A DNA stretch of 64,000 bases from Bacteroidia bacterium (GTDB lineage Bacteria > Bacteroidota > Bacteroidia > M30B66), in assembly GCA_019695235.1 (NCBI GenBank), contig JAIBAI010000005.1:1-64000 (forward strand), read 5' to 3'. Below, one piece after another: positions 63,010 to 64,000 of the stretch. Both the position numbers and the translations under genes were made by a program. The notes beneath the pieces are model-generated. The model searched no databases, was not told the DNA's origin, and saw only the letters and a program-made list of their open reading frames with translations. The first letter of the stretch is position 1; every line of letters starts with the position of its first letter.

Positions 63010-64000
63010 TTTGCAAAGTATTTGCCTACCAAAGGCATTCGGCGACCTGAGCCAAATCCCTTTTCTGAAACCCGTAAGGCAGGTGCGCTTTGGTATCGTT
63101 TGAATTCATTTCGGTTGACCAAAGATAAGACCCTGGCAACGAGTTCCGGCTCGAAGCCCTGTGCAATAAGCGTTTCAGGGCCTTCTTGCCGTTCGATATA
63201 CTGAAAAAGCAAATGGTCAAGTACCTCATAGGGGGGTAGTGAGTCTGAATCTTTTTGTCCGGGCCTGAGTTCGGCACTTGGTGCTTTAGTCAAGATGTTT
63301 TCAGGAATAATATCTTCTTCACGATTCAGGTAATGTGCTAATGCATAGACCTTTGTCTTGTATAAATCACCAATTACAGCAAGGCTTCCGGCCATATCAC
63401 CATACAATGTACCATAGCCAACAGCTGACTCACTTTTATTAGAAGTATTCAGCAGCACATAACCTTTCTTGTTACTGTACGCCATTAACAGAATAGCACG
63501 TATCCTTGCCTGGATATTTTCTTCGGTTGTATCTGCCCTCATGCCTTCAAATGAAGGTTGCAGACTTGTCTCAAATGCGGCAATAAGTCCTGAGATGGGT
63601 ATCGTTTCTGTGTGCCCGCCAAGGTTTCTTGCCAACTGCAATGAATCGCTGATGGAGTGGTCTGACGAATATGGTGAAGGCATGAGCAGCCCCAGAACAT
63701 TTTCCTTACCCAGCGCCTCGATGGCCAGTGCGTAAACCAATGCCGAATCTATGCCTCCACTCAAACCCATAATAGCCTTAGAAAAACCCGACTTGCTAAA
63801 AAAATCACGAATACCAAGAATCAATGCCTTGTGGAGCTTGCCGAGTGCTGCTTCACCTTCGGGATGGTATTCGTGTTCAAAAGGTACAGCAGGAGCCATA
63901 TTTATCAATTGGCTGTCAATAAGCCGGAAATCCTGCTCGAAATAAGCCATCTCCATCACAAGGTTACCTTGGCTGTTGAGTACCATAGAACCCCCATCAA
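63006..64000 (-). CDS. nadE: Glutamine-dependent NAD+ synthetase, 5' end outside the window
   Basis: The frame continues past base 64000, so this is the C-terminal part. The sequence ending DGGSM at the window edge is the end of the N-terminal nitrilase-like glutaminase domain. The synthetase domain shows the PP-loop SGGIDSALVYALA, MPSPYSSDHSISD, the Gly-rich GDMAGSLAVIGDLYKT, and KAPSAELRPGQKDSDSLPPYEVLD. It amidates nicotinic acid adenine dinucleotide to NAD with ATP, in the same pathway as nadA at 36.1 kb. Confidence 0.93.
   Translation of the reverse strand, partial: DGGSMVLNSQGNLVMEMAYFEQDFRLIDSQLINMAPAVPFEHEYHPEGEAALGKLHKALILGIRDFFSKSGFSKAIMGLSGGIDSALVYALAIEALGKENVLGLLMPSPYSSDHSISDSLQLARNLGGHTETIPISGLIAAFETSLQPSFEGMRADTTEENIQARIRAILLMAYSNKKGYVLLNTSNKSESAVGYGTLYGDMAGSLAVIGDLYKTKVYALAHYLNREEDIIPENILTKAPSAELRPGQKDSDSLPPYEVLDHLLFQYIERQEGPETLIAQGFEPELVARVLSLVNRNEFKRYQSAPALRVSEKGFGSGRRMPLVGKYFAK

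Overview
The window comes from a member of the Bacteroidota. It holds the type IX secretion/gliding core gldKLMN with a PorP/SprF gene, five proteins with Por-type C-terminal sorting domains, a TonB-dependent receptor with an N-terminal carboxypeptidase-regulatory-like domain, and upstream regions carrying the TAnnTTTG promoter element typical of the phylum. I cannot fix the genus. Nothing looks like a prophage, transposon, CRISPR array, rRNA or tRNA, and the gene content is that of a core chromosome.

Layout. 0-9 kb: the end of a T9SS cargo gene, a bidirectional terminator, hrpB and pheS (minus), a small lipoprotein, a three-gene minus operon with a secreted M43-type metalloprotease, and an OmpA-like lipoprotein. 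9-16 kb: nuoJKLMN (membrane arm of complex I, minus) and a divergent beta-barrel gene. 16-25 kb: a T9SS-sorted beta-helix protein with a TonB receptor (minus), then serS with a T9SS-sorted PKD protein (plus) and icd (minus). 25.9-28.1 kb: another PKD/T9SS protein, then about 920 bp without a recognisable gene but rich in DNA structure. 28-36 kb (minus): methyltransferase, mnmG, ybeY, an anti-sigma-type ATPase, a DUF4175 protein and rpiB. 36-46 kb (mainly plus): nadA, an M16 protease, a YwqK/MORN-like protein, an NlpC/P60 lipoprotein, an SprT-like protease, an aminotransferase and manC. 46-55 kb (minus): topA, a degenerate arginase-family gene, porP/sprF and gldKLMN. 55-62 kb (plus): miaB, a sigma-54 activator without receiver domain, lptE, a small TPR-like protein, secG and groESL. 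The window ends with a beta-barrel gene, a DUF983 gene and the 3' part of glutamine-dependent nadE.

The most interesting stretch is 27.2-30.95 kb. Two near-consensus parS (ParB-binding) sites bracket mnmG. About 1.3 kb beyond the nearer one, the gene-free interval holds a perfect nested inverted repeat and four exactly contiguous 23-bp direct repeats. Because parS sites and gidA/mnmG are classically origin-proximal, this may be an origin or partition neighbourhood. No consensus DnaA box was found, so that remains a hypothesis.

A second candidate is a possible sigma-54 circuit. A -24/-12 promoter with correct GG-N10-GC spacing lies upstream of groESL. A 13-bp motif of form TGNCAATTTGNCA occurs upstream of both groESL and the miaB-activator operon. 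A third oddity is ybeY, which appears to start at CTG, 9 nt after the in-frame stop of the preceding gene.

The envelope theme is strong: secretion (gldKLMN, PorP, SecG), LPS delivery (LptE, ManC), OM lipoproteins, barrels and secreted cargo sit together with housekeeping genes. All product calls are by reading motifs; no database search was run.
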